Shown here one piece after another: positions 8,231 to 16,151 of a stretch of DNA of 25,142 bases. A program made the translations under genes and the position numbers. The notes beneath the pieces were generated by a model, which searched no databases, was not told where the DNA came from, and saw only the letters and a program-made list of their open reading frames with translations. Every line of letters starts with the position of its first letter. The stretch's first letter is position 1. The stretch lies in the NCBI GenBank assembly GCA_964458775.1, contig CAYWLQ010000077.1, positions 1-25,142 of the forward strand, given 5' to 3'. Origin of the DNA: CAYWLQ01 sp964458775. Its GTDB lineage: Bacteria; Myxococcota_A; Polyangia; JAAYKL01.

Positions 8231-8596
8231 TTATCCTCCCAACAGCGGTTGCAGAGTCGAGGAAAATTTTTCCGGTGTTATAGGCTTTGAAATAAAGAAA
8301 AGCGACCCGGCATCGCGAGCCCTCTGCTTCATATCGTCTGTGCCCTCAGAAGTTACAAAGCCGAATTTGAGTTGAATTCCTTTGGCATTTAGTGCCTCCA
8401 ACAGCTCGATACCCGACATCTCAGGCATGTTCCAATCGCAAAGCACAATATCAGGAGCAGCTTGAGTAATCATATTTAGAGCCTCAGCTCCGTCACCGGC
8501 TTCTTCGAGTGTATGATTGTCAAGCCCGGCTTGACGCAAAGCTCTTTTGACGATCATTCTCGACGCCTTGCTGTCATCCACGATTAGAATTTTCAT
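8231..8596 (-). CDS. cheY: CheY-type single-domain response regulator
   Basis: A 121-residue receiver domain with no output domain. The acidic pair Asp7/Asp8, phosphoacceptor Asp54 (in LCDWNMPEMSG), Thr82 and Lys104 are all in place, and the switch aromatic position is Phe101. It should receive phosphate from CheA and bind the flagellar switch or act as a phosphate sink. A strong AGGAGGG site precedes the ATG. It lies between cheB and a CheX-like gene. It is one of two receiver-only genes in the operon. Confidence 0.95.
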   Translation of the reverse strand: MKILIVDDSKASRMIVKRALRQAGLDNHTLEEAGDGAEALNMITQAAPDIVLCDWNMPEMSGIELLEALNAKGIQLKFGFVTSEGTDDMKQRARDAGSLFFISKPITPEKFSSTLQPLLGG

Positions 8597-8607
8597 ATTC
8601 TTCCCTC

Positions 8608-9636
8608 CTAGTTATCAAACAGCTGTATCAGTCTGTTCGGCATTTCTGAAAGCGAAGCCACCTCAGATGCAGCACCTAACTCTATTGCAGCTTTAGGCAT
8701 TCCGAAAACCACACTGCTTGCTTCGTCTTGAGCTACTGTTTGCGCTCCTGCTTCTTTCATTTTTAATAGGCCCTCGGCACCGTCACGCCCCATCCCCGTT
8801 AAAATAACACCGATGGCGTTTTGTCCTGCTGTCATCGCAACCGATTTAAATAACACATCCACTGACGGTCGGTGACGATTTACGAGGGGCCCGTCTTTGA
8901 CTGATATCAAATAGCGGGTTCCCGAACGCTTTAGCATTAAATGCTTATTTCCCGGAGATATTCTTACCTTACCCGGTACCACAGATTCTCCGTCTACTGC
9001 CTCTGCGACATCTAATCCTGTTTCCCTGGCAAGTCTGGCTGCAAATGAAGGCACAAACATTTGAGGAATATGTTGTGAAATGAGAGTACCCGGCAAATTT
9101 GTTGGAAGCATTTTTAGAAGCACTTCGAGAGCCACAGTTCCCCCGGTAGAAGAACCTATGGCCAAAACTCGATTTGTTGTTCTAGTTAGCGGTGCAACCT
9201 TGCGTATAAGAGCCGAAGACCTTGTTTCAAGCATGCGTTTAACATCTACACGGGCAGCGACCTTTATAACCTCAGCGAGTTCATCGGAAACACCCTCTGA
9301 AGAAAAGGATGCAACCTGCTTGCTGAGAACTGCAACAGCGCCGGCCGCCAGCGCTTCCATAGACAAATCTCCCCCTTTGGGAGTTAGAGAAGATACTATT
9401 ACGACCGGAATAGGATAATGATACATCAACTTTTTTAGAAAGGTAATGCCGTCCATACGCGGCATTTCTACATCCAAACTGACTACATCCGGTTTCAATT
9501 TTACAATCATATCTCGGGCTACAAACGGATCGGGGGCTGAGCCGATTACCTCAATACCCGGATCCTTTGACAGTTTTCGGCACAACGTTTGTCTTACGAC
9601 AGCAGAATCATCTACAACAAGAACCCTTACCGGCAT
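8608..9636 (-). CDS. cheB: Chemotaxis protein-glutamate methylesterase CheB
   Basis: A 342-residue CheB with the standard two-domain plan. The N-terminal receiver (1-125) has Asp9/Asp10, phosphoacceptor Asp55 (SLDVEMPRMDG), Ser82 and Lys106. The C-terminal methylesterase (about 155-342) has the catalytic triad Ser163 (in IGSSTGGT), His189 (in SQHIPQ) and Asp285 (in TGMGRDGA). It removes methyl groups from, and can deamidate, glutamyl sites of the receptor, opposing CheR. A GGAGGT ribosome binding site lies about 8 bp upstream of the ATG, and the gene begins 4 bp after the end of the preceding CheX-like gene. Confidence 0.97.
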   Translation of the reverse strand: MPVRVLVVDDSAVVRQTLCRKLSKDPGIEVIGSAPDPFVARDMIVKLKPDVVSLDVEMPRMDGITFLKKLMYHYPIPVVIVSSLTPKGGDLSMEALAAGAVAVLSKQVASFSSEGVSDELAEVIKVAARVDVKRMLETRSSALIRKVAPLTRTTNRVLAIGSSTGGTVALEVLLKMLPTNLPGTLISQHIPQMFVPSFAARLARETGLDVAEAVDGESVVPGKVRISPGNKHLMLKRSGTRYLISVKDGPLVNRHRPSVDVLFKSVAMTAGQNAIGVILTGMGRDGAEGLLKMKEAGAQTVAQDEASSVVFGMPKAAIELGAASEVASLSEMPNRLIQLFDN

Positions 9637-9640
9637 AAAA

Positions 9641-10105
9641 TCAACCTCCGGGACTGAGCCATACCTCGATGGGGTCTCCGTCTTCTGTAACCAAACTGGC
9701 TTTTATCGAAAAAGCTGCCTTTGCAGCGACCAGCTCTCCGACAGTTAAAAGACCTGTTTTGGGAGTTCCAATTTCCCAAGGTTCCGACGTTTGCGGCCAG
9801 GCATCTGAGAGCATTCCGGTAAGCATGTTGAGCATTTCACCTAACGCATCGTGAGATTTTTCAGATGCCTCCGGGGCATCAGGGTCCAAACCGAGCAAAT
9901 CGGCGGCCAACGCTGTACCTCTTTTCGGCGTTACAATGAGCATAAGTTTTCCGTTACCGCCGCCGGTGAATCTTAAAGTCGATGCCGACATGGGTCCGCT
10001 AAATTCGGCCGGCTGTTCGGCTTGCTCTGCAAAAAGAAATGCCGCTTGCTCCAATAAAGCCCTGGTAGTCTCAAGCAAAATGTTTTGCATTTCACTTTCG
10101 CTCAT
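9641..10105 (-). CDS. CheX-like chemotaxis phosphatase
   Basis: A 154-residue protein beginning with a long helix and carrying HDALGEMLNMLTG, so D86-x3-E90-x2-N93, the CheC/CheX/FliY phosphatase signature. Before it is a strand-rich stretch (about 42-70) as in the CheX fold, after it a terminal strand pair. It overlaps the upstream cheY by 14 bp, so the two are tightly coupled and probably form a CheY/phosphatase pair. It is the third member of the set of phosphatase paralogues in this operon. Confidence 0.75.
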   Translation of the reverse strand: MSESEMQNILLETTRALLEQAAFLFAEQAEQPAEFSGPMSASTLRFTGGGNGKLMLIVTPKRGTALAADLLGLDPDAPEASEKSHDALGEMLNMLTGMLSDAWPQTSEPWEIGTPKTGLLTVGELVAAKAAFSIKASLVTEDGDPIEVWLSPGG

Positions 10106-10499
10106 TGGATGCCTCCAAAAAATCTCCCAGTAAATCTATTACCACCTCCCTTAAACCTTCAGGAGTAAAGGGTTTGGTTAGATATGCGTTAACACCTCTC
10201 GCTTTCAGCGCTTCTATTTGTTTTGGGTCTCTATTTGATGACACCACTACAACGGGAGTATCAGCCGACGAGGTAACAGCTGACAGTTTTTCCACAAATT
10301 CGAAACCGTCCATTACCGGCATGTTAAGGTCCGTAAAAACAATATCTATCCAGTTGTTTTTCATTACATTGAGCGCTTCCAGTCCGTTGGATGCTTCATG
10401 GATCATATTAATGGGAAGGCGTGCCATGGAAATAGATTTTTTCATAATGCTTCGTATGACAGACGAATCATCAACGATCAAGATAGTGTATGCCATCAA
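10092..10499 (-). CDS. cheY: CheY-type single-domain response regulator
   Basis: A 135-residue receiver domain. Asp10/Asp11, phosphoacceptor Asp57 (FTDLNMPVMDG), a Ser at 87/88 and Lys109 are present; Tyr106 in AYLTKP is the switch aromatic, as in classical CheY. A short tail of about ten residues follows the last helix. It overlaps the HDOD gene by 4 bp upstream and a CheX-like gene by 14 bp downstream. Of the two cheY genes in the operon this one has the more canonical Tyr switch, so it is the better candidate for the flagellar switch ligand. Confidence 0.95.
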   Translation of the reverse strand: MMAYTILIVDDSSVIRSIMKKSISMARLPINMIHEASNGLEALNVMKNNWIDIVFTDLNMPVMDGFEFVEKLSAVTSSADTPVVVVSSNRDPKQIEALKARGVNAYLTKPFTPEGLREVVIDLLGDFLEASNERK

Positions 10500-11362
10500 A
10501 TACCTCCGGAACCTTTCTGCATTTGTGCCAGGATTTCTATTTCATCGGTACTCTCACCTGCAATGGCTTCGAGGTCTCGAGATTTAAGATTGAGACGCTT
10601 TTGTACTTCAGTATCTATGCGCCTGGCCATTCCTCCTGTATCAGCGCCGTAACCGAACAGATGAGCCATAGCGTCTGCTGCATGCACCAGATCCACGATA
10701 CGAGCACAAGGCAAATGCTGAACTTCTGCCGGTTTGTGATGATATTTTGCAACGTCTGCAAATATTGGCGGAAGACCCCACGCTTCGGCCAAAGCACCTC
10801 CGACTTCCGCGTGGTCTACACCTATTACACTTTCCTCCGCCTCCGCAAAGGTGGTGTGACCGTCTTCCATTTTTTCTGATATTTTGGAAAACTCCTCTTC
10901 TACTAAGGTTCCAAAGGCGAGTTTTCCTATGTCGTGCAAAAGTCCTGCCGTAAAAGCACCGTCGTTTTTTTGTCCTTTTTCTAAACGGTTTCCGATTCGC
11001 TCCGCAAATACAGCAACCGCTGCACTATGAATCCAAAATGATTCAGCAGGCAAATCATATCCCGGCAAATCACGTTCTAAAACCCTGCAAAACATTGCAC
11101 TCCCGGCCAATTCCATAACCCTGGAAAGTCCAATCATCGTTACGGCTTGGCGAACGGATTCGACATTTCTTCTGAGACCGAAAAATGGAGAATTTGCGAG
11201 TCTTAAAATATTGGCGGTAAGAGCCGGGTCAGGACGAATTGCCGCTTCAATACTGCGAATGTCAACTTCCGGGTCGGATAACAGCGATACAATTCGAGCT
11301 GCTGATACCGGTAGAGTAGGAAGTCCTTTGCTCTGTTCCAATACATTCTTTGCTGTTGTCAT
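10496..11362 (-). CDS. HDOD-domain signalling protein
   Basis: A 288-residue protein dominated by an HDOD domain (about residues 8-215), beginning with the typical LPTLPVSAARIVSLL and PDPALTANILRLANSPFFG segments. HDOD proteins are diverged HD-superfamily proteins of uncertain biochemistry, common next to two-component genes. Here the HD-type residues are retained: His112, His143-Asp144 (GLLHDIGKL), His184 and His208/His209. Metal binding or hydrolytic activity is therefore not excluded. It sits inside the che operon with 4-bp overlaps on both sides (cheD upstream, cheY downstream), so it is an integral member rather than an insertion. There is no receiver domain, unlike the HDOD protein of the H-NOX cluster. 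Confidence 0.9.
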   Translation of the reverse strand: MTTAKNVLEQSKGLPTLPVSAARIVSLLSDPEVDIRSIEAAIRPDPALTANILRLANSPFFGLRRNVESVRQAVTMIGLSRVMELAGSAMFCRVLERDLPGYDLPAESFWIHSAAVAVFAERIGNRLEKGQKNDGAFTAGLLHDIGKLAFGTLVEEEFSKISEKMEDGHTTFAEAEESVIGVDHAEVGGALAEAWGLPPIFADVAKYHHKPAEVQHLPCARIVDLVHAADAMAHLFGYGADTGGMARRIDTEVQKRLNLKSRDLEAIAGESTDEIEILAQMQKGSGGI

Positions 11363-11841
11363 AGCTCGTACTCCTCTCCCGAAGCTCGAACCGTAACGCG
11401 TCCTGTGTCAACGGCTAGGCGCACTGTTCTCGATTTTTGCCCTCCGACATCTTCTGCATTTATGAGTATACTATTTTTCCAAAACATCTTTCTAACCACT
11501 GTATAGTTTCTTTGTCCTATGTTGAAGACACCCTTGTCATCATAGAGAGCGCCTCCTCCCGCAATCTTTACTACAAGGTCTTGCTTGCGACACCCCATTG
11601 AATACATGCTTTCAAACAACAGAGGGACTCCTGTATCAGCAAACATAGCCGGTTTTGCCTGCGCCTTTTCAGGAGAAGCAGAAGATAGCGGCAACATAAA
11701 ATGAATCATTCCTCCGGCTTTTTTGACAGGGTCGTGAACAATTACCGCGATGCATGAACCCAATGCGTAGGTAACCAAAACCGTGTCGCGGTCGTTACTT
11801 ACTTTGATTTCCGATATGTCAACTGTTACCAGAGTGCTCAT
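11359..11841 (-). CDS. cheD: Chemoreceptor glutamine deamidase CheD
   Basis: A 160-residue CheD. It converts receptor glutamines to methylatable glutamates. The catalytic set known from Thermotoga CheD is present at the right spacing: Thr24, Cys30 (in ALGSCIAV) and His47 (in GGMIHFML). A further family segment is KIAGGGALY (92-100) and NIGQRNY near 107-113. It overlaps cheR upstream and the HDOD gene downstream by 4 bp each. CheD often binds CheC; the CheX/CheC-like proteins encoded downstream are possible partners, though they look more like CheX. Confidence 0.97.
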   Translation of the reverse strand: MSTLVTVDISEIKVSNDRDTVLVTYALGSCIAVIVHDPVKKAGGMIHFMLPLSSASPEKAQAKPAMFADTGVPLLFESMYSMGCRKQDLVVKIAGGGALYDDKGVFNIGQRNYTVVRKMFWKNSILINAEDVGGQKSRTVRLAVDTGRVTVRASGEEYEL

Positions 11842-12710
11842 CCCGCTGCCTCCGCTATTTTTGACTTACGGCTGCTTCCCAAATTTTTGCGATTTAATTG
11901 CAAGTCATTTTTGATATAGATTGCATTTCCTAAAGGTGAATACGGAACGTCACAGCCTGCCAGAGATTCAGAATGTCCGATAAAAAGCAAACTGTCGTGT
12001 GCAAGTAATCTGCTAATTTCGAGCAAAAGTGTTTTTCTAGTCTCTTGGTCAAAATAGATCATTACATTTCGACAAAACACTGCATCAAAGGGACCTTTCA
12101 TGGGAAAAGGAGGACGAGAAAGGTTTAGCTGCCCAAAAGTAATCATATTTCTAATTTCTTCTGAGACTTCGTAGACTGTTTCTCCTTTGTCGTTTAGTAC
12201 CCTATTGAAATATTGTTTTCTAAGGCTCGGTTCAATATTGCTTATCTTTGTGTCTGAGTATTGACCTAACCGCGCAATGCTCAGCACCTTTGTAGAAATG
12301 TCAGTTGCGAGTATTCTAACTTTGACTGAAGCCTTATTAATTGTATCAGCAGCAATCATCGCAATGGTATAAGGCTCCTCACCGGTTGAACAAGCTGCCG
12401 ACCATATCGTTATTTCGCGAGATCCCTTTTTTATTCTTTCTGATATCAACTCTCTTAGAGCGTGAAAATGGTACGGTTCGCGAAAAAACGAGGTAACGTT
12501 GGTTGATATGGCATCAAGAAATTGTGTTAATTCATTACCGGTTTCATCACTTTTTAAATACTCCATATAGTCGGCGGGTTTTTCCATACCGAGCTGTCGC
12601 ATACGTTTTCTGACGCGTGCTTCAACCAATGCCTCTTTACCGTCGCCAAGAGATATTCCGGTACCTGTTTTTGCAATTTCACAGAACCTTTTAAAAAGAG
12701 TACGTTTCAT
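11838..12710 (-). CDS. cheR: Chemoreceptor methyltransferase CheR
   Basis: A 290-residue full-length CheR that methylates receptor glutamates with S-adenosylmethionine. It has the N-terminal helical domain (about 5-70) with ARVRKRMRQLG, then TSFFRE (73-78), the SAM-binding motif WSAACSTGEEPYTIAM (103-118), the acidic ATDIS (135-139) and CRNVMIYF (213-220). A short basic C-terminal tail follows the fold. It overlaps a second, shortened CheR-like gene by 4 bp upstream and cheD by 4 bp downstream. This copy is the likely active receptor methyltransferase. Confidence 0.96.
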   Translation of the reverse strand: MKRTLFKRFCEIAKTGTGISLGDGKEALVEARVRKRMRQLGMEKPADYMEYLKSDETGNELTQFLDAISTNVTSFFREPYHFHALRELISERIKKGSREITIWSAACSTGEEPYTIAMIAADTINKASVKVRILATDISTKVLSIARLGQYSDTKISNIEPSLRKQYFNRVLNDKGETVYEVSEEIRNMITFGQLNLSRPPFPMKGPFDAVFCRNVMIYFDQETRKTLLLEISRLLAHDSLLFIGHSESLAGCDVPYSPLGNAIYIKNDLQLNRKNLGSSRKSKIAEAAG

Positions 12711-13360
12711 CTTGCAGCAGTCCTTAAATAATCAGATCCAATACTCCCTTTACTAAGTCTCATATGCACCCCGTTATGACCCGGAACAGTCTTAAACAGA
12801 GTTTCGGATATTTCGTTAGGTAACTGCTGGACTGCTTCGGTAACCAGATAGCCGTCATCGGTTAAAGCCTTGTAAAACATTTCCAAAACTTTGCATTTCT
12901 CTGAGGCAGAAAAGTGCAACAACACATTTTTGCAAACAATAAGTGAAAAATTGTCACGAGGAGGAACCAGTTCTAAAAGGTCCGAACGTATAAAACGTAC
13001 GGAACTTCTTATCTCCTCTATCAATCGAAAATATCCCGTTTTGTCACTTATTGATTCAAAATAACTCCTCAGCAAATGTTCCGGAATACGTTTTACTTGG
13101 TCTTCAGGATATACACCGGCATTTATAAAGGCTTCGCAATTGTTTCCTTCGTCAATATCGGTTGCCCAAATTCTCACGTTTTTAAAAGCAGCGCTCCCGA
13201 GCATTTCGCGCAGCAAGATTGCAACAGTAAAGGGCTCCTGGCCGGTTGCAGATCCGGCATCCCAGACATCGATATGTCGTCGACCCTGGAATGCGGATCT
13301 TGCACAATCAAGCGCTGCTTGCAGTGTTTCAGTATCCCGGAAGAAGTATGTAAAGGCCAT
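12707..13360 (-). CDS. CheR-type methyltransferase lacking the N-terminal domain
   Basis: A 217-residue protein matching only the SAM-binding part of CheR: TYFFRD at residues 4-9, WDAGSATGQEPFTVAILL (33-50), ATDID (66-70) and CKNVLLHF (143-150). The N-terminal helical domain that in CheR reads the receptor methylation region is missing, and the ATG lies immediately before the FFRD motif, so this is a clean domain loss rather than a frame break. Core SAM residues look intact. Its target is unknown: it may methylate something other than the receptor or modulate the full-length CheR made from the overlapping next gene. It starts 36 bp after mcp, with an AGGGGA-type ribosome binding site. Confidence 0.85.
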   Translation of the reverse strand: MAFTYFFRDTETLQAALDCARSAFQGRRHIDVWDAGSATGQEPFTVAILLREMLGSAAFKNVRIWATDIDEGNNCEAFINAGVYPEDQVKRIPEHLLRSYFESISDKTGYFRLIEEIRSSVRFIRSDLLELVPPRDNFSLIVCKNVLLHFSASEKCKVLEMFYKALTDDGYLVTEAVQQLPNEISETLFKTVPGHNGVHMRLSKGSIGSDYLRTAAR

Positions 13361-13396
13361 GTCTGTATATCCCCTAAGTTTTTTAACCGTTGCTAA

Positions 13397-15586
13397 CTAG
13401 AAAGTGGCAAATTCCGAATCACTCTTCATGGGAATAATAAACTCAGGGTCATGCTCATAACCGTTTTTGGCGCCGTTTGAAGGGCTTTTTGCTTTTGAAG
13501 TCACTGAAGCAGAAGGCTTAACATGTTTGCGGTCTCTTGCAACATGATGAGTTTTTACAGTGCCGTTTCGATTGAGGTTGAACCTGGCCACCATTGCAGA
13601 CAATTCCTGCGCCTGAGCAGCAAGTTCTTCAGATGCGCTGGCTGCCTCTTCTGAATTGGCAGCTGACTGTTGAACAACTTGGTCCACAGAAGCCACAGCT
13701 TTGTTTACCTCTTGTATACCGCGCGCCTGTTCTTGACTGGCCACAGCTACCTCGCTGACGATATTGGCAACCTTGGATACGGACATGAGAATTTCAGAGA
13801 GATTGCCGTTGACCTCTTTGGAAATTTCTTCTCCTTGACCTGACAATTGTACCGATTCTCTAATGAGGTCTTCTGTCTTCTTGGCAGCCTCTTTGGCTCT
13901 CTGAGCGAGGTTTCTTACCTCTTCGGCAACCACAGCAAAACCGCGACCGGCATCACCCGCTCGGGCGGCTTCTACAGCAGCATTAAGGGCCAACAGATTT
14001 GTTTGGAATGCTATATCGTTAATGTCTTTGATAATAGCGGCAGTTCCTTCTGATGCTTTCCTAATATTTGACATAGCATCAACCATTTGTCCCATTGATA
14101 CTGTGCCTTTGTCAGCCGCAGTTGCACTCTGGTCTGTCAGCAGTCTTGCCTGAGCGGCATTGTCCGCACTCTGAGCTGTCATGCTGGACATTTCCTCAAG
14201 AGAAGAAGACGTCTCTTCTAGAGCACTGGCCTGCTGTGAAGAACCGTCAGCTATCTGTTGGCTGGTGGATGCGATTTGCTCGCTGGCAGAAGAAATCTGT
14301 TCCACGGCTTCTGCAACCTGACACATAGCGTCATGTAAAGCCGTTCCGGTAGCGTTAAGAGACTCTTTAATTTTCGCATGGTCTCCCTTATAATCGCCTT
14401 TTACTCGTGCGCGCAGGTCATAGTTTGCGAAATGGTCGAGAACCTCAGCGGCTTCTTTTATGGGATTCGAAATTGCATCAAGTGTTTTGTTAATGCCTTC
14501 TACAATCTTACGAAAGTCACCCTGCTGTTTGGAAGCTTCAGCGCGGATATCAAGTTTGCCGTCAACTGCAGCTTGCGATAGCATTACGGTATCTGCAACG
14601 AGGCTGTTGATTGCATCAATACACTGGTTTAGATTATTTTTGATTTCGTTAAAGTCACCTTTGTAAACGTCAGTAATTTTGGGCGGAATGTCTCCCTTTG
14701 ATATCCTGTCAACATATTCTGCCGATACATTGAGCGGAGCGATTACAGCATCTAATGTTGTATTAAAACCGCCAATGATTGGCTGAAATTCCGGCGGTAG
14801 GTTGTCAACTTTGCCCCTTGTATCCAGCTTTCCGTCAGCAAGAGCATTGGTAAGTTTAGAGGCTTCACCGATTAGATTTTTGATAACCTTGCTAATAGCG
14901 CCGGCTAAATAAATACCTAACACAAACATCATAACTGCACCCAAGCAGATCACAATTACTATTATCCGGTTGGCAGACTCAGCATCAATTTTGGCGTGTT
15001 CTATTACGTTTTTTGAATTTTCATTGTTAAGAGCTATCAGCTCGTCAATCATTTTTGATGTTTTAAGGGCTGATTGCCTTGCTGTTAGACTTGCAGTATA
15101 TGCTTTAGCGTCTACGTCTATGATTGTCGGGTCATTCAAATCAATTCCGGATGCCGCCAGTCGATCCTTTTCCTTTGAAATGTCTACTACCGCTTGATGA
15201 TCTTTCTTCCATTGTTCCCAAGCCGGTAAAAGGCTATTCCATATACGTGTTTCGTCCGACGATTTATTAATCGGTTCATAAATTTTCCATCCGGCTTGAG
15301 CATCAGCATGTGCTGCAGCTATCCAATCATATTGAGCTTGCCTAACAGACGGTTCCATCATTCTGCGATTGGTAAGTCCTCGTTCTCCGACCCATATTTT
15401 CTGCTGAGCCACCTGCAGCATAAACAAACCGGTTACAGCGGGATATCGCTGTTCACCAAGGTCGATAATATCTGTCGTCATACCGGATATGTTACGATAT
15501 CCAATGACACCCACAAAAAGCGAAATCACAAGTGCTATAGCAAAGCCTGCCAACACCTTTGTTCCTGTTTTCATTGTTGATAGCAT
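13397..15586 (-). CDS. Methyl-accepting chemotaxis protein with repeated HAMP units
   Basis: A 729-residue transmembrane chemoreceptor. TM1 is about residues 11-29, a helical periplasmic sensor spans about 31-206, and TM2 is about 207-229. A cytoplasmic series of HAMP-like units follows (about 230-415), recognisable by repeated elements such as GKLDTRGK (252-259), GKLDIRAE (343-350) and YDLRARVKGDYKGD (389-402). The signalling hairpin tip is at IAFQTNLLALNAAVEAARAG (525-544) followed by GRGFAVVAEEVRNLAQR. A flexible Ser/Lys/Pro-rich tail (about 672-724) ends in EFATF, which fits the x-[FHWY]-x2-[FHWY] pentapeptide that tethers CheR/CheB. It is the only receptor in the operon and lies between cheW and the CheR genes. 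Confidence 0.96.
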   Translation of the reverse strand: MLSTMKTGTKVLAGFAIALVISLFVGVIGYRNISGMTTDIIDLGEQRYPAVTGLFMLQVAQQKIWVGERGLTNRRMMEPSVRQAQYDWIAAAHADAQAGWKIYEPINKSSDETRIWNSLLPAWEQWKKDHQAVVDISKEKDRLAASGIDLNDPTIIDVDAKAYTASLTARQSALKTSKMIDELIALNNENSKNVIEHAKIDAESANRIIVIVICLGAVMMFVLGIYLAGAISKVIKNLIGEASKLTNALADGKLDTRGKVDNLPPEFQPIIGGFNTTLDAVIAPLNVSAEYVDRISKGDIPPKITDVYKGDFNEIKNNLNQCIDAINSLVADTVMLSQAAVDGKLDIRAEASKQQGDFRKIVEGINKTLDAISNPIKEAAEVLDHFANYDLRARVKGDYKGDHAKIKESLNATGTALHDAMCQVAEAVEQISSASEQIASTSQQIADGSSQQASALEETSSSLEEMSSMTAQSADNAAQARLLTDQSATAADKGTVSMGQMVDAMSNIRKASEGTAAIIKDINDIAFQTNLLALNAAVEAARAGDAGRGFAVVAEEVRNLAQRAKEAAKKTEDLIRESVQLSGQGEEISKEVNGNLSEILMSVSKVANIVSEVAVASQEQARGIQEVNKAVASVDQVVQQSAANSEEAASASEELAAQAQELSAMVARFNLNRNGTVKTHHVARDRKHVKPSASVTSKAKSPSNGAKNGYEHDPEFIIPMKSDSEFATF

Positions 15587-15607
15587 TTTTTATCTCCTGT
15601 AATTTTT

Positions 15608-15637
15608 GTCGGATGTTTCTTTCATCCGGTTTTTTAA
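15608..15637. terminator. Hairpin between cheW and mcp
   Basis: CGGATG (15610-15615) and CATCCG (15623-15628) form a 6-bp stem with a 7-nt loop. On the + strand it is followed by GTTTTTT, the form of an intrinsic terminator, which would stop antisense transcription. In the operon (-) direction it is preceded by an A-run and followed by the mcp ribosome binding site (ACAGGAG), so it may instead act as an mRNA stability or processing hairpin in the 61-bp gap. Confidence 0.45.
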
Positions 15638-15647
15638 AATTGAAATC

Positions 15648-16151
15648 CTACGAACCCAACACCAGGCCGATATCGAGCAGAAAAATTATTCGTTTGCCCT
15701 CTTTTCCCACTCCCAATATAAAATCTGTATCCATTCCTCCCGATCCGAAGTCGGGCGGAGGCTCGATATTTTCAGGAGATATACTTAAAACCTCCAACAC
15801 TTCATCCACCAGAATTCCCATTGTTATCTCGCCTTTCGGAGAGCTAAACTGAACTACGATTATTACAGTCTGATCTGTAAGATTCGTTTCAGGCATGCCA
15901 AATTTGACTCTTAGATCTACAACCGAAATAACCTTGCCTCTAAGGTTTATAACTCCTCTTATATAGTCGCGATTTTTTGCAACACGTGTTATATCCATTA
16001 AACCTATAACGTCTCTAACTTTCAATATTTCCAGGCCGTATTCCTCATCGGCAAGTTTAAAGGTCATGTACTTGCCTCCTAAAGATTTGGCCGAAGAAAT
16101 CTTTGTTCCTTTGATTGCAATTTCGTCTTGAGTTGCTTCGGTTGTATTCAT
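15648..16151 (-). CDS. cheW: Chemotaxis coupling protein CheW
   Basis: A 167-residue CheW that links the receptor to the CheA kinase at the membrane array. After a short N-terminal extension (about 25 residues) the SH3-like fold shows YMTFKLADEEYGLEILKV (28-45), the hallmark RGVINLRGKVISVVDLR (65-81) and GILVDEVLEVL (112-122). Its ATG overlaps the cheA stop (ATGA), with AAGGAGC inside the cheA end as ribosome binding site. Length and motifs are normal. Confidence 0.96.
   Translation of the reverse strand: MNTTEATQDEIAIKGTKISSAKSLGGKYMTFKLADEEYGLEILKVRDVIGLMDITRVAKNRDYIRGVINLRGKVISVVDLRVKFGMPETNLTDQTVIIVVQFSSPKGEITMGILVDEVLEVLSISPENIEPPPDFGSGGMDTDFILGVGKEGKRIIFLLDIGLVLGS

Noticed and set aside
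12707..13360. Short CheR-like gene as a frameshifted pseudogene
   Set aside because: The frame has a good ribosome binding site and an ATG exactly at the domain border, all SAM motifs are intact, and it is translationally coupled to cheR.
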